From contig NZ_LS999521.1 of assembly GCF_900520355.1 (NCBI RefSeq), forward strand, positions 3,534,001-3,598,000: a DNA stretch of 64,000 bases. Reading direction: 5' to 3'. The position numbers and the translations under genes were made by a program. Below are positions 45,226 to 54,562 of the stretch, piece by piece. Source of the DNA: Acinetobacter calcoaceticus (GTDB taxonomy: Bacteria; Pseudomonadota; Gammaproteobacteria; Pseudomonadales; Moraxellaceae). The first letter of the stretch is position 1. Every line of letters begins with the position of its first letter. The notes below the pieces were generated by a model. The model saw only the letters and a program-made list of their open reading frames with translations. It made no database searches and was not told the DNA's origin.

Positions 45226-45975
45226 TTATACCTCAGAACGCTGACGACAAGCCTCATAAAGTGCCATACCCGTCGCCACACTCACATTTAAACTCTGTAA
45301 GTTTCCAGCCATAGGAATATAAACTTTATGATCACACTGTGCCTGTGTAATAGGGCGCAGACCAGTATCTTCGGCTCCCATTACAATCACAATAGCACCA
45401 GAAAAATCGCATTTTTGAATTGGTAATGCGCTTTCATCAAGCATAGTGCCAATCACACGTACATGCGTTGTTTCTTTAAGATGAGCCAATGTACGAGCTA
45501 AATTTGTGACTTGAATAAATTTAACTTTCTCGGCTCCACCCGCTGCAACTTTACGAGCAGTTGGCGTTAAACCCGCCGCACGATCACGAGGCACAATAAC
45601 TGCTTGCACGCCCATCGCAGCAGCGGTGCGGATACAAGCCCCTAAGTTATGGGGGTCTGTCACCTGATCCAATGCTAACAACAATGCATCTGGAGTTTCA
45701 CTTAAGATTTGATCAAGGTCTTGCTCATTTAAGACAGGATGCGGACGCACTGCTGCAACCACGCCTTGATGAAATGGTAGACCAGCAAGTTTTTCAAGAC
45801 TATCGCGGCTTGCTTTTTGTACACTGATTCCAAAAGGCTCTGCCAATTGCAAAATCTTTTGCAAACGCTGATCATCCCGTCCTTTTAACGTAAACAGGGT
45901 TAGCACACGCTCCGGCTCAAGTTCTAGCAATGACTCCACTGAATGAACGCCATAATAATATTCCTGTTTTGCCAT
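45226..45975 (-). CDS. rlmB: 23S rRNA (guanosine-2'-O-)-methyltransferase RlmB
   Basis: SPOUT methyltransferase that modifies G2251 (E. coli numbering) of 23S rRNA in the peptidyl-transferase P loop. The 249 residues include an N-terminal RNA-binding substrate domain (YYYGVHSVESLL). The three SPOUT motifs follow: DPHNLGACIRTAAAMG (about 107-122), VMGAEDTGLRP (about 197-207) and MAGNLQSLNVSVATGMALYE (about 220-239). On the minus strand, upstream of the EamA gene. Confidence 0.95.
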   Translation of the reverse strand: MAKQEYYYGVHSVESLLELEPERVLTLFTLKGRDDQRLQKILQLAEPFGISVQKASRDSLEKLAGLPFHQGVVAAVRPHPVLNEQDLDQILSETPDALLLALDQVTDPHNLGACIRTAAAMGVQAVIVPRDRAAGLTPTARKVAAGGAEKVKFIQVTNLARTLAHLKETTHVRVIGTMLDESALPIQKCDFSGAIVIVMGAEDTGLRPITQAQCDHKVYIPMAGNLQSLNVSVATGMALYEACRQRSEV

Positions 45976-45999
45976 GCATGACCTCTAACAACGTTTGAG

Positions 46000-46040
46000 C
46001 AAAAAAATAAAAATCCTGCAAAGCCAACTTCACAGGATTT
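46000..46040 (-). terminator. Intrinsic terminator of ppnP
   Basis: AAATCCTG (46011-46018) pairs with CAGGATTT (46033-46040). On the minus strand a T-rich run (TTTTATTTTTTT) follows. It lies 38 bp after the ppnP stop and just before the rlmB start. Confidence 0.8.
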
Positions 46041-46077
46041 CTTTGGGCATAGTGTACCCGATTTGAACAGGAATTTC

Positions 46078-46404
46078 TTAGCCTTCTAAATGGCACACAT
46101 AATCGAGAACTTCGTCAGTTTCGATTTTAAAAACGCTATTGCCAGGCACGTAAAATGATTGGCCTGCACGGAACAATTCACTTTCATTACTGTCCGCAAT
46201 TGTTACGCGACATTCACCTGAAATAATTTCCATACGCTCAGGGACATGCGTCTCAAAAGTTAAGGCTTGCTCAGTCGGCAAAATAACACCTAGTGTTTTT
46301 TTCGTTCCATCTTCAAATTGCACGGTATGGCTGATACATGCTCCACCAAAATAAACGTTTGATTTTTTGATGACCGTTACATGATCAAATTGGTTTGTAC
46401 TCAT
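46078..46404 (-). CDS. ppnP: Pyrimidine/purine nucleoside phosphorylase PpnP
   Basis: Small cupin-fold nucleoside phosphorylase (formerly YaiE/DUF1255). It cleaves several nucleosides to base and ribose 1-phosphate. It shows VYFGGACISHTVQFEDGTKKTLGVILP (about 17-43), ERMEIISGECRV (about 56-67) and FYVPGNSVFKIE (about 84-95). I chose the ATG at 46404 because GGAGA lies six bases upstream of it and would sit directly against the ATG two codons earlier. 108 residues, monocistronic. Confidence 0.9.
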   Translation of the reverse strand: MSTNQFDHVTVIKKSNVYFGGACISHTVQFEDGTKKTLGVILPTEQALTFETHVPERMEIISGECRVTIADSNESELFRAGQSFYVPGNSVFKIETDEVLDYVCHLEG

Positions 46405-46480
46405 GTACATTCTCCAGATAATGCCATATTTATATAAATTATGATGAATGTAGTTTAATTGTGCCTAATTAACTAATCAA

Positions 46481-47791
46481 TCAGTTTTCATACGGATAGA
46501 CTTGTAATTTCCACTGCTCGGCCTGAATTTTTTTGGCAAAAGCATGAGGTAAGTTAATCTCAAAATTTCGACTACTCGACACAATTGCATCGTATCTGCA
46601 AACTTCAACCTGATTTTCATCGAGGAGTACCCAACACACTCTTTGTGCTGTTGGATGGGCAACTGCTGTAGCAACCACCGGTGAACCGTCATTCATTCCT
46701 ACATGAAAATTTTCGCTATCGTTTTGCATTAACGCCAGATCGTATGTTGGAAAATCGATAGCATCTGAATCGAATTGCTGGCTATCGTGTATCAGCACAC
46801 TCTGTTTTAAAGTCGGCCAAATACAATAGCGCAAATAATGCTGATCCATCACCCGATTATCCAGATAACGTCCTGTGGCAACATAATCTCTGATATGTGC
46901 TTCAATATTATGAAAAATACCTGTACAGCCGCCCCACATCCCCGCCAGAATTAGCTCAGTATGAGAGTAATTATCTCGCATTAAATGAAACCATTTATCA
47001 CTCTTAAGCCACGCATCTACAGCTGCCTTTTCACGATGCGACACAATCGAGTCGGCATCACGTATAAGAAAACGTTTAATTGTTGGATCATCCATCACCA
47101 AAAAACGCCAGAACAGCCCTGATAGTTGTTTTTGAGCATCCGTTACTTGTATCACTTGTGCACCCTTCTCTTTTAAACGCTGTTGCACAAGTACTGGCAC
47201 CGTATCATCTATATAGAACCGACAAGTCCATTCTGGATATATTTCTTTGGCTAACTGGGTATTTAAAATAGAAGTTTCACAATAACGAGGGTTTGCACCA
47301 AACAATGAAAAGGAAATAATATTTTCTTGAGGGTTTGAACTAAACTCAGGCGGCGCATGATCTGGAATAGGTGAAACAGGCTCATTCTGAGTGAGTTCTT
47401 TTTTGGTTGAAATTGCCAAATGACCAAATTTGATTGTTTCTTCTTTTTTATTTAAATGATGACAAACCTCTGTTAATCCATCATATAAATTTGTATTTAC
47501 AGCAGAACCACTTGCCTGAATCGCTTGCAAATAGTGTTGATAAGCATCGTTATAACGGCGTAAGCGTAGCTCAGTATATGCCAAATCGGATAATGCTCCC
47601 GGATGCTTGGGAACTAAATTAACAGCTTGTTTAACATGTTGATAAGCTTTGGCATAATCTCCTTGTGCGGCAGCTTGTTTGAATGCATTAAAATGTTGAT
47701 TTAAAATTTTATTCATTTCTGCAGGATTGCTTTTTTTATGACGGTTGATCATCCCTATGGGCGGTTTCGGTAAGCTTAATGTTTTTTTCAT
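46481..47791 (-). CDS. TPR-domain protein fused to a glycosyltransferase-like domain
   Basis: A 436-residue protein from ATG 47791; the frame extends five codons further to a TTG. The N-terminal third has tetratricopeptide-like repeats (AAAQGDYAKAYQHVKQAVNLVPKHP, RLRRYNDAYQHYLQAIQ; about 30-105). From about 160 it resembles a glycosyltransferase A-type fold: ISFSLFGANPRYCET, then FLIRDADSIVSHREK with a DxD-type Asp-Ala-Asp, and MWGGCTGIF. No signal peptide or membrane helix is seen. Probably a cytosolic sugar transferase, but donor and acceptor are unknown. Divergent from recN. Confidence 0.7.
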   Translation of the reverse strand: MKKTLSLPKPPIGMINRHKKSNPAEMNKILNQHFNAFKQAAAQGDYAKAYQHVKQAVNLVPKHPGALSDLAYTELRLRRYNDAYQHYLQAIQASGSAVNTNLYDGLTEVCHHLNKKEETIKFGHLAISTKKELTQNEPVSPIPDHAPPEFSSNPQENIISFSLFGANPRYCETSILNTQLAKEIYPEWTCRFYIDDTVPVLVQQRLKEKGAQVIQVTDAQKQLSGLFWRFLVMDDPTIKRFLIRDADSIVSHREKAAVDAWLKSDKWFHLMRDNYSHTELILAGMWGGCTGIFHNIEAHIRDYVATGRYLDNRVMDQHYLRYCIWPTLKQSVLIHDSQQFDSDAIDFPTYDLALMQNDSENFHVGMNDGSPVVATAVAHPTAQRVCWVLLDENQVEVCRYDAIVSSSRNFEINLPHAFAKKIQAEQWKLQVYPYEN

Positions 47792-47905
47792 TGTAAATAT
47801 CCGCAATCTTGCTGTTCTATAATTTCAGTTAGAATAATAGATCACTTGTAGCAAATTCAAAACTTCTCTATCTTTAACCCATAATTTGGCGCGTTGGATG
47901 CGTTT

Positions 47906-49573
47906 ATGCTCACACATTTAACTTTAATTAATTTTGCATTAGCTGATCATTTGGCTATTGATATAGAACAAGGATTTAATGTTCTAACAGGCGAAACAGG
48001 TGCCGGAAAATCATTATTACTGGATGCACTCTCTGCCTGCCTAGGGGAACGTACCGATACGAATTATGTCCGCTATGGTTCGGACAAAGCGGACATCACC
48101 GCAGTTTTTACCTATAAAAATCATAGTCCTGAAGCTAAATGGCTGCAAGAACATGAGCTAGATGATGATTCTGGGGAAATTCATTTACGCCGTGTTATTT
48201 TTGCAACTGGCCGTAGTAAAGCATGGGTCAATGGCCGCCCAAGCAGTTTATCTGAACTTAAAGAATTAGGCCGTTTGCTTGTTCAACTCTATAGCCAACA
48301 CAGCCAGCAACAGCTTCTTGAGCCGCCTTATCCAAAGCATTGGCTAGACCGTTATAACAATTTTTATGTTGAAGCGAATGATGTACGCGAAGCCTATAGT
48401 ATGTGGCAACGCACGATTCGTTTGCATCAAGCAGCCTTAGATGCGCAAGCAACACGTTTGCAACGTATTGGTACTTTAGAGCATCAAATTGAAGAACTTG
48501 AAGAAGTTGTCCAAACCGATTACAAAGAAATTGAGCAAGAATTTGATCGCCTTAGTCATCATGAACATATCATGCAAGACTGTAGCTACAGCTTAAATGT
48601 TTTAGATGAAGCTGAGCAAAATATTACTCAAGAAATGTCTTCGATTATTCGCCGTTTAGAATCTCATGCCGGGCGTAGTGATCAACTTTCTGAAATTTAT
48701 AACTCTTTGCTCAATGCTCAAAGTGAAATAGATGATGCAACGGCAAATTTGCGTCAATTTATTGATCGTCAGAGCTTTGACCCTGAGCGGATGGAAGAAC
48801 TCAACTCTAAACTTGAGGTTTTTCATCGTCTGGGACGCAAATACCGGACTCAACCGGAAACACTTAAAGAAGAATATGAAGCTTGGCAACGTGAGCTTGA
48901 GCAATTGCATCAACTTGAAGACCCCGAAACACTGGCAGAGCAAGTTGAAAAATCACATGAGGAGTTTTTAGAAAAAGCTCAGCATCTAGACAATATTCGT
49001 CGTGAAGCTGCCGCTCCGCTTGCTAAACAATTAACTGAACAAGTGAAACCTTTAGCTCTACCAGAGGCACACTTCGAGTTTAAGTTCGAACCATTAGAGC
49101 AACCAGGTGCAGAGGGTTTAAGCTTTATTCAACTTTTATTTACGGCCAACAAAGGCATTCCTCCACAACCCTTGGCACGAGTGGCCTCAGGTGGTGAGCT
49201 TTCTCGTATTGCACTCGTGATGCAAGTCATGAATGCTGAAAAAACCGAATCCGAAGTGTTGGTGTTTGATGAAATTGATGTCGGGATTAGTGGAGGAACC
49301 GCAGAAGTTGTAGGACGTTTACTTGCCGACTTGGCGCAACATGTCCAGCTCTTATGTATTACTCACCAAGCACAAGTTGCTGCACAATCTGATCAGCATT
49401 TATTAGTAAAAAAACAACAAACTGACCCAGCCAGCAGTACAATTGTAGAACTTGATGAAAATCAAATCATCTTTGAGTTAGCTCGCATGTCAGGTGGTGT
49501 TGAAATTAATGAAACAACCTTGCAGCACGCAAAACAATTACGTCAACTTAAATTTCAGGCTTCTTCAAATTAA
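47906..49573 (+). CDS. recN: DNA repair protein RecN
   Basis: SMC-like ATPase acting early in double-strand break repair. I chose ATG 47906 (MLTHLTLINFALADHL), aligned with the E. coli start, over the TTG four codons earlier. The 555 residues have Walker A TGETGAGKS (about 29-37) and a long central coiled coil (about 150-370). The ABC signature ASGGELSR is near 427-434 and Walker B VLVFDEIDVGISGGTAE near 451-467. No LexA-type site is seen upstream, in line with the LexA-less DNA-damage response known in Acinetobacter. Confidence 0.96.
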   Translation: MLTHLTLINFALADHLAIDIEQGFNVLTGETGAGKSLLLDALSACLGERTDTNYVRYGSDKADITAVFTYKNHSPEAKWLQEHELDDDSGEIHLRRVIFATGRSKAWVNGRPSSLSELKELGRLLVQLYSQHSQQQLLEPPYPKHWLDRYNNFYVEANDVREAYSMWQRTIRLHQAALDAQATRLQRIGTLEHQIEELEEVVQTDYKEIEQEFDRLSHHEHIMQDCSYSLNVLDEAEQNITQEMSSIIRRLESHAGRSDQLSEIYNSLLNAQSEIDDATANLRQFIDRQSFDPERMEELNSKLEVFHRLGRKYRTQPETLKEEYEAWQRELEQLHQLEDPETLAEQVEKSHEEFLEKAQHLDNIRREAAAPLAKQLTEQVKPLALPEAHFEFKFEPLEQPGAEGLSFIQLLFTANKGIPPQPLARVASGGELSRIALVMQVMNAEKTESEVLVFDEIDVGISGGTAEVVGRLLADLAQHVQLLCITHQAQVAAQSDQHLLVKKQQTDPASSTIVELDENQIIFELARMSGGVEINETTLQHAKQLRQLKFQASSN

Positions 49574-49698
49574 TAAAGAAAATGAGAGAAAAAGATTGGC
49601 GAAAACCGATTAACTCTTGTATGTTGATAAAAAGAACCTATATAGATAAAAGGGTCGAGAGGCCCTCTAGTAATATTTTTTGAGGGAGAACCGCTTAG

Positions 49699-50253
49699 GT
49701 GACCAAACAATATCTGACTCACCGTTGTCTGATTGCCCCGCCAGAAATGGCAGATGACTTTTTCGCAAACACTGTAATTTATCTTGCCCGTCATGATGAA
49801 GAAGGTGCTCAAGGCATTATTATTAATCGTCCTTCCGGTATTCAAATTAAAGAATTACTCAACGATCTCGACATCGAAGCAGACAATGTAAATCCACATG
49901 CGGTTTTACAAGGTGGCCCTTTGCGTCCTGAAGCTGGATTTGTTCTTCATACTGGACAACCCACATGGCATTCATCTATTGCTGTAGGCGAAAATGTTTG
50001 TATTACCACCAGTAAAGATATTCTCGATGCGATTGCCCATAATGAAGGTGTAGGCCGATACCAGATTGCATTAGGCTATGCGAGCTGGAGTAAAAATCAG
50101 TTAGAAGATGAAATTACGCGTGGTGACTGGCTCATTTGTGACGCAGATATGGATCTGATTTTTAATCTGCCTTATGACGATCGTTGGGATGCAGCTTATA
50201 AAAAAATTGGTGTAGATCGTGCGTGGCTAGCATCTGAAATCGGACATGCTTAA
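49699..50253 (+). CDS. YqgE/AlgH family protein (UPF0301)
   Basis: Conserved bacterial protein of unclear function, 184 residues. The AlgH/YqgE signature ranges are clear: [37 protein letters not shown] (about 9-45) and [16 protein letters not shown] (about 69-84). Start is GTG with GAGGGAG 10 bases upstream. The ruvX ATG overlaps its stop by one base, the common yqgE-ruvX pair, so the two are co-translated. Confidence 0.93.
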   Translation: MTKQYLTHRCLIAPPEMADDFFANTVIYLARHDEEGAQGIIINRPSGIQIKELLNDLDIEADNVNPHAVLQGGPLRPEAGFVLHTGQPTWHSSIAVGENVCITTSKDILDAIAHNEGVGRYQIALGYASWSKNQLEDEITRGDWLICDADMDLIFNLPYDDRWDAAYKKIGVDRAWLASEIGHA

Positions 50254-50693
50254 TGACCGAAACACAATCAAAATCGATTATGGCTTTTGACTTTGGTACT
50301 CAAAAAATGGGAATGGCAATTGGCCAATCTTCAATTGAAAGTGCCAACCCTCTCCCTCTATTTATCATGAAAGATGGTATTCCAAACTGGGATCAGCTCT
50401 TAAAAATTGTGAAAGAATGGCAACCCGATTTATTTTTGGTTGGTCTGCCATTAAATATGGATGATAGCGAGTCAGAGCTCTCTACACGTGCTCGCAAATT
50501 TGCGAGACGCTTACGTCATCAAACCAACATAGAAACCTTGATGGTAGATGAGCGTTTAACGACACGTGAAGCAAGAGAAGAACTTGGGTTTTATCAAGAA
50601 CAAGGTCGAGCAAAAAAGCTATCTGCAGATAGCTTCGCAGCTGCACTACTCATTCAGAGTTGGTATCGAAATCCAGTCGGTTTAACACCCTAA
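50253..50693 (+). CDS. ruvX: Putative pre-16S rRNA nuclease RuvX (YqgF)
   Basis: RNase H-like Holliday-junction-resolvase-related protein; YqgF processes the 5' end of 16S rRNA in E. coli. The 146 residues have FDFGTQKMGMAIGQ (about 13-26, first catalytic Asp), LVGLPLNMDDSES (about 67-79), MVDERLTTREARE (about 105-117) and the final Asp in KKLSADSFAAALLIQSW. It is preceded directly by yqgE and followed by a strong terminator. Confidence 0.94.
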   Translation: MTETQSKSIMAFDFGTQKMGMAIGQSSIESANPLPLFIMKDGIPNWDQLLKIVKEWQPDLFLVGLPLNMDDSESELSTRARKFARRLRHQTNIETLMVDERLTTREAREELGFYQEQGRAKKLSADSFAAALLIQSWYRNPVGLTP

Positions 50694-50700
50694 GATTTTA

Positions 50701-50736
50701 AAAAAGAAGGAAGGCTAAAGCCTTCCTTCTTTTTTA
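50701..50736. terminator. Bidirectional terminator between ruvX and the efflux operon
   Basis: GAAGGAAGGC (50707-50716) pairs with GCCTTCCTTC (50721-50730) around TAAA. A and T runs of six flank it on both sides. It ends both the ruvX transcript and the convergent HlyD gene. Confidence 0.96.
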
Positions 50737-51744
50737 CTTCTCAACAATATGTACGGTAGCAGTTCGTCCAGAGACAAAAGCAAGCTGATTCTTCGGTGTT
50801 TCATCTAACACAATCTTCACGGGTACACGCTGTGCTAAACGAACCCAGCTAAAAGTTGGATTTACATTAGCAAGAAGCTTAGAGCTGCTTGAACGCTCGC
50901 GATCTTCAATTCCCGATGCAATACCTTGTACATGGCCTTTAATTTTTTGGTTATCACCCATTAACTGCACGCTAGCTTGGTCACCAATATGAATACGATT
51001 TAATTTGGTCTCTTCAAAGTATCCCACAACATACAGCTGTTTACGGTCAAGTAATGCAGCAACCGCTTGGCCTACTTGAACATAGTTTCCTGGGCTCATA
51101 TCAAAGTTAGATAAAGTACCATCAGCTGGGGCAACTACCGCAGCACGATGCATATTAAGCTCGGCCAAATGTAAATTGCTTGTTGCAACCTCAATGAGAG
51201 CCTGTTGTTGCTTAACAGTTGCTTCGGCCTGCTCAATAGCAGCTTGTAGTTGCTCATGCTCTGCATGGGATTGATCACGTGTCGCAAACACTTGGTCTTG
51301 TTCTTGTTTAGAGATTGCGCCATCCATTAAGTTCGAATAGCGGCTCGCATTTTTCTCGGCCAATTTGATATTGCTGTCCGATTTAATCAGATTCGCCTTG
51401 GCTTGTGCCAAACCAGCTTGCGCTTGAGCAAAGGCTGCATTTGCTTTTGCTAAATCAGATTTTGCCTGCTCTACATCTAAAGCTCGGCGAGAAACGTCAA
51501 TTTTAAAGAGCACCTGACCTTTTTTCACAGTCTGGTTATCTTGAACCAACACTTCTGTGACAAGGCCCGATACATCCGAAGATACTTGAATGACATCACC
51601 ACGAACTCGACCATCACGTGTCCACGGCGCCGCATTATAGTAGTTCCACAAATGCACAATGGTATAGACCGCAACCATTAATGCGACAATCAAAATTACT
51701 GGACGGATGACTTTTTTCAAATCCACCTGATTCATTTTATTCAC
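50734..51744 (-). CDS. HlyD-family membrane fusion protein (AaeA/EmrA-like)
   Basis: Periplasmic adaptor subunit of a tripartite efflux pump, linking inner-membrane pump to outer membrane. The 336 residues have one N-terminal membrane anchor (VILIVALMVAVYTIVHLWNYY, about 16-36) and a biotinyl-lipoyl domain (VSGLVTEVLVQDNQTVKKGQVLFKID). A coiled-coil hairpin fills about 82-195, with beta-barrel segments to the C-terminus. Third gene of the FUSC-DUF1656-HlyD order, as in aaeBXA-type operons. Efflux of aromatic carboxylic acids is inferred from this arrangement. Confidence 0.9.
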   Translation of the reverse strand: MNKMNQVDLKKVIRPVILIVALMVAVYTIVHLWNYYNAAPWTRDGRVRGDVIQVSSDVSGLVTEVLVQDNQTVKKGQVLFKIDVSRRALDVEQAKSDLAKANAAFAQAQAGLAQAKANLIKSDSNIKLAEKNASRYSNLMDGAISKQEQDQVFATRDQSHAEHEQLQAAIEQAEATVKQQQALIEVATSNLHLAELNMHRAAVVAPADGTLSNFDMSPGNYVQVGQAVAALLDRKQLYVVGYFEETKLNRIHIGDQASVQLMGDNQKIKGHVQGIASGIEDRERSSSSKLLANVNPTFSWVRLAQRVPVKIVLDETPKNQLAFVSGRTATVHIVEK

Positions 51745-51774
51745 CTAACTCAAACTTTAATTTCGCAATCATCT

Positions 51775-51981
51775 CTATGCACCCACCCCAACAAAAATTT
51801 GATGTATCACCAGCAGTAGTAAAAGGTAAAAACACAAATTAAAAATACTAGGTAATGCAATCCAGCCTTGTGCAATCCACTTGTTGGTCAACCGACTTAA
51901 CCCACGAAAACAGATATATGCCAAGAGGGCCTGAACAAGCAAAGAAGGCACATAAATGCCATAAACATTAAACTCACCCAT
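51775..51981 (-). CDS. Small DUF1656 membrane protein (AaeX-like)
   Basis: A 68-residue protein with two transmembrane helices. It begins MGEFNVYGIYVPSLLVQALLAY, the usual AaeX/DUF1656 opening. It lies between the FUSC pump and the HlyD adaptor and overlaps the FUSC stop by 8 bp, the consistent arrangement in this efflux family. Its precise role is unknown. Confidence 0.9.
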   Translation of the reverse strand: MGEFNVYGIYVPSLLVQALLAYICFRGLSRLTNKWIAQGWIALPSIFNLCFYLLLLLVIHQIFVGVGA

Positions 51982-54073
51982 TTGCTGTGGCTCCTCTCAG
52001 GGTGCTGTTTTCATTCATTTGGTTTGATGAAACATGACACATGCTATAAGCAATATTGTTAAGTGAAATAAGTAATCTTTGTCGCATCGTCATATCTTCA
52101 ATATTTGAAGCAAGCTGTTTTAATTCAAATAAAGCACGGTGGATTGGTTCTACCAAAGCCGAGGTATTGTCTACATCACTTTCTTTAGCTCTAAACAGCT
52201 CATCCAGATTTTGTTGCAAAACGCCAATATGCTGAGTGAGTTCAGATGTCTGAGGAAGCTGATTCGCCAACTCTTGTAATCGACTTAAATCGACAATACT
52301 GCTCGACTCAATTAATGCCTGATGAATTGAAGTTTTAATCTCGCCAGATTGCACCATTTTGCTGTTTAGAATCCCAATTCGATCCAACATGCTGCGTAGG
52401 TGCACTTTAAAATCTAGGCCGTAAGGCAAATAAATCGCCTGTCTCATTGCACGATAATGCAAGGCCAAAATACGGCTGGCACTCGTGTCTGGAGACATGG
52501 CACGAACGACGTCAATGACAACTAAAGACACCAAAACACCCAAGATCATGGCAAAAGACCCATCAAGATAAGACACTGCATCCATGCTATAAGCATTATG
52601 TAGATTTAGGCCCATCATGGTATTAATACCCAAAACCATACCCACTGGCATAAGCATCTGGTTAGCCATCATAGAAACTGCAAACAGGAACATAGGTAAT
52701 AAAACCAGTCCAAGTTCCCAAAATGTGGTGACATGAGGGAAAATACCAAATGCATAAACGAAGACTAAAACTGCTGAAGCGATACTGCCCCAGATAAAAA
52801 TACGTAAGACTGGAACTGGGTTATCTAAGGCCGTTAAAATACAAGCCGTTACTGCGCCCATTTGCGCCATCATAAATCCAGCTTTCCACCCCGAGACAAT
52901 CCAGACTCCAGTCACAATAAATGTAATAAGGACTGCACTAATACCACCTCGTATCGCCACACCATGGTCACGGTGTAAACTTGGATATTTGGTGGTCATT
53001 GGCGTAATGTTGTCAGGGATTTCTTTATTTCCTTGCTGAATTCGCTGCCACAAGACTTTAACCGCTAAAACATTGCTAATGAAATGGCGCACATCCATTT
53101 TCATGGCTGCGACCAAAACTTGCTGATGTGCGGAAGCCGATTCCATCAAACTCAAGAAATCACTTTCAAACTCGTCTGGTAACTGCAAAATATTTTCATC
53201 AATAATTAGATCTTTTTGCTCCAGAAACTGTACAACATGCGCTGAGAGCTGTTGCAGTTTTTCTGAATGAGTTTCGATGAATCGGAGTTCTTGAAGTTGC
53301 CTAATACGCTCAGACAAAGCCACCAGATTAGCAACTACCATTGAGATTTGATGAAGCATTTCCTGCAAGGGTTTGGTCATGCCATGCAACTCACCCTTTT
53401 CATAACTCAAATGTACTGCCAAAGCATGAATATCTGTGGTGTCACGAGTAATAGCGGCTAAAAGCTGAGTATTGTTCTGCTGCGAATCTGTATTTAATAA
53501 ATTAGCAAACAGGTTTTCTGTATCTTTAAGCGTTTTGATAACACGTTGCTTAATTGCCGAGCCAATGTGCATCGGAAGAATGGTTGCAGAAACCACAGCG
53601 CTTGAAATCACCCCAATCGAAATCTCGATGACCCGAGCTAAAGCAATATCAAAAATATTGTATTGATCAATATAGGTAATCGCATTGAAGACAATCATGG
53701 CTGTCGAGTAGCCCGCCAGCATAAAAGCATAACTGCGTGCAGTCCGGTCAAGTAAAGACACATAAAGCGCAAAACCCACCCACAACGACAACACCACGGT
53801 AAATAGCCAAGGTGTATTAATTAGATGTGGTGTTAGCATTAAGGCAATCACAGCCCCACCAATCGTCCCTACCACGCGGTAGACACACTTAGATGACACC
53901 ATTCCTGAATAAGGATTGGCAATAATCAGGACTGTACCAATCGACCACATCGGGTTAATCAGATCTAATTCAAATGAAACAAATAACGCCAGCATTCCAG
54001 CAATAAATGTCTTTGTTGCAAAGATCAGATCAAGCCTACTCGGGCGAAATGCCAGTATTTGCTTTAATAACAT
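51974..54073 (-). CDS. FUSC-family inner-membrane efflux protein (AaeB-like)
   Basis: Predicted 699-residue pump subunit. Two clusters of about six transmembrane helices (about 13-180 and 370-525) are each followed by a soluble helical domain, the FUSC fold. E. coli AaeB exports p-hydroxybenzoate and related aromatic acids. GTIGGAVIAL (about 69-78) is a glycine-rich loop seen in the family. First gene of the minus-strand operon. The divergent IclR-type regulator suggests inducible control by an aromatic compound, which is inference. Confidence 0.9.
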   Translation of the reverse strand: MLLKQILAFRPSRLDLIFATKTFIAGMLALFVSFELDLINPMWSIGTVLIIANPYSGMVSSKCVYRVVGTIGGAVIALMLTPHLINTPWLFTVVLSLWVGFALYVSLLDRTARSYAFMLAGYSTAMIVFNAITYIDQYNIFDIALARVIEISIGVISSAVVSATILPMHIGSAIKQRVIKTLKDTENLFANLLNTDSQQNNTQLLAAITRDTTDIHALAVHLSYEKGELHGMTKPLQEMLHQISMVVANLVALSERIRQLQELRFIETHSEKLQQLSAHVVQFLEQKDLIIDENILQLPDEFESDFLSLMESASAHQQVLVAAMKMDVRHFISNVLAVKVLWQRIQQGNKEIPDNITPMTTKYPSLHRDHGVAIRGGISAVLITFIVTGVWIVSGWKAGFMMAQMGAVTACILTALDNPVPVLRIFIWGSIASAVLVFVYAFGIFPHVTTFWELGLVLLPMFLFAVSMMANQMLMPVGMVLGINTMMGLNLHNAYSMDAVSYLDGSFAMILGVLVSLVVIDVVRAMSPDTSASRILALHYRAMRQAIYLPYGLDFKVHLRSMLDRIGILNSKMVQSGEIKTSIHQALIESSSIVDLSRLQELANQLPQTSELTQHIGVLQQNLDELFRAKESDVDNTSALVEPIHRALFELKQLASNIEDMTMRQRLLISLNNIAYSMCHVSSNQMNENSTLRGATANG

Positions 54074-54562
54074 GAACTCATCTCAAATACAGATTTGAAC
54101 TGATGAGCATGCCCTTCAATGTTAAATTGCCTTTCTAGAGACAACAAAACTTTGTCATTTGCCTAAAAGCAAATGAGATGAGGAGCATCCTTCAATACAA
54201 TGATTTTTCCACATCCTGCCTGATTGGCCCAGATGATTTAAATTTGAGCGTTATTTAAACGGCCAAACTTTGGAAAGAAGAGGCATCAAGAAATTCGCCT
54301 AGAATCGACCAATTTCTCGATTAGATATTTTGTTTGGCAATTTTTTCAAAATAAAGTGATTTAGTCAACTAAAATATCTCTATTTGATAATTTGATATAT
54401 TTTTTGATAATCGTATATGATGTATAAGCCAAGAGAAGTTTTCTCTTTGTCAGAGTAAAATACTCAAATCAGGCATTTATTTTAGAATTGAGACAAATTT
54501 TCTTTTTTTCTGTTATAAGAATTCAAATATGACTCGTTGTTAAAGGATACGAACAAGACGCT
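54074..54562. promoter_or_regulatory. Divergent control region between the efflux operon and its IclR-type regulator
   Basis: A 489-bp gene-free stretch. TCATTTGC (54155-54162) and GCAAATGA (54169-54176) form an 8-bp hairpin about 80 bp before the FUSC start, probably in its leader. An imperfect direct repeat around GAGCATCCTTCAAT occurs at about 54107 and 54182. AATCGA (54303-54308) and TCGATT (54317-54322) form a dyad. Several near-repeats of TTTGATAAT occur at about 54382-54418. A TTGAGA / TATAAG pair precedes the regulator, but with a 20-base spacer. Operators are likely here; none is proven. Confidence 0.5.

Noticed and set aside
47807..47905. SOS (LexA) box upstream of recN
   Set aside because: No CTG-N10-CAG type site is seen, and Acinetobacter is known to lack LexA.
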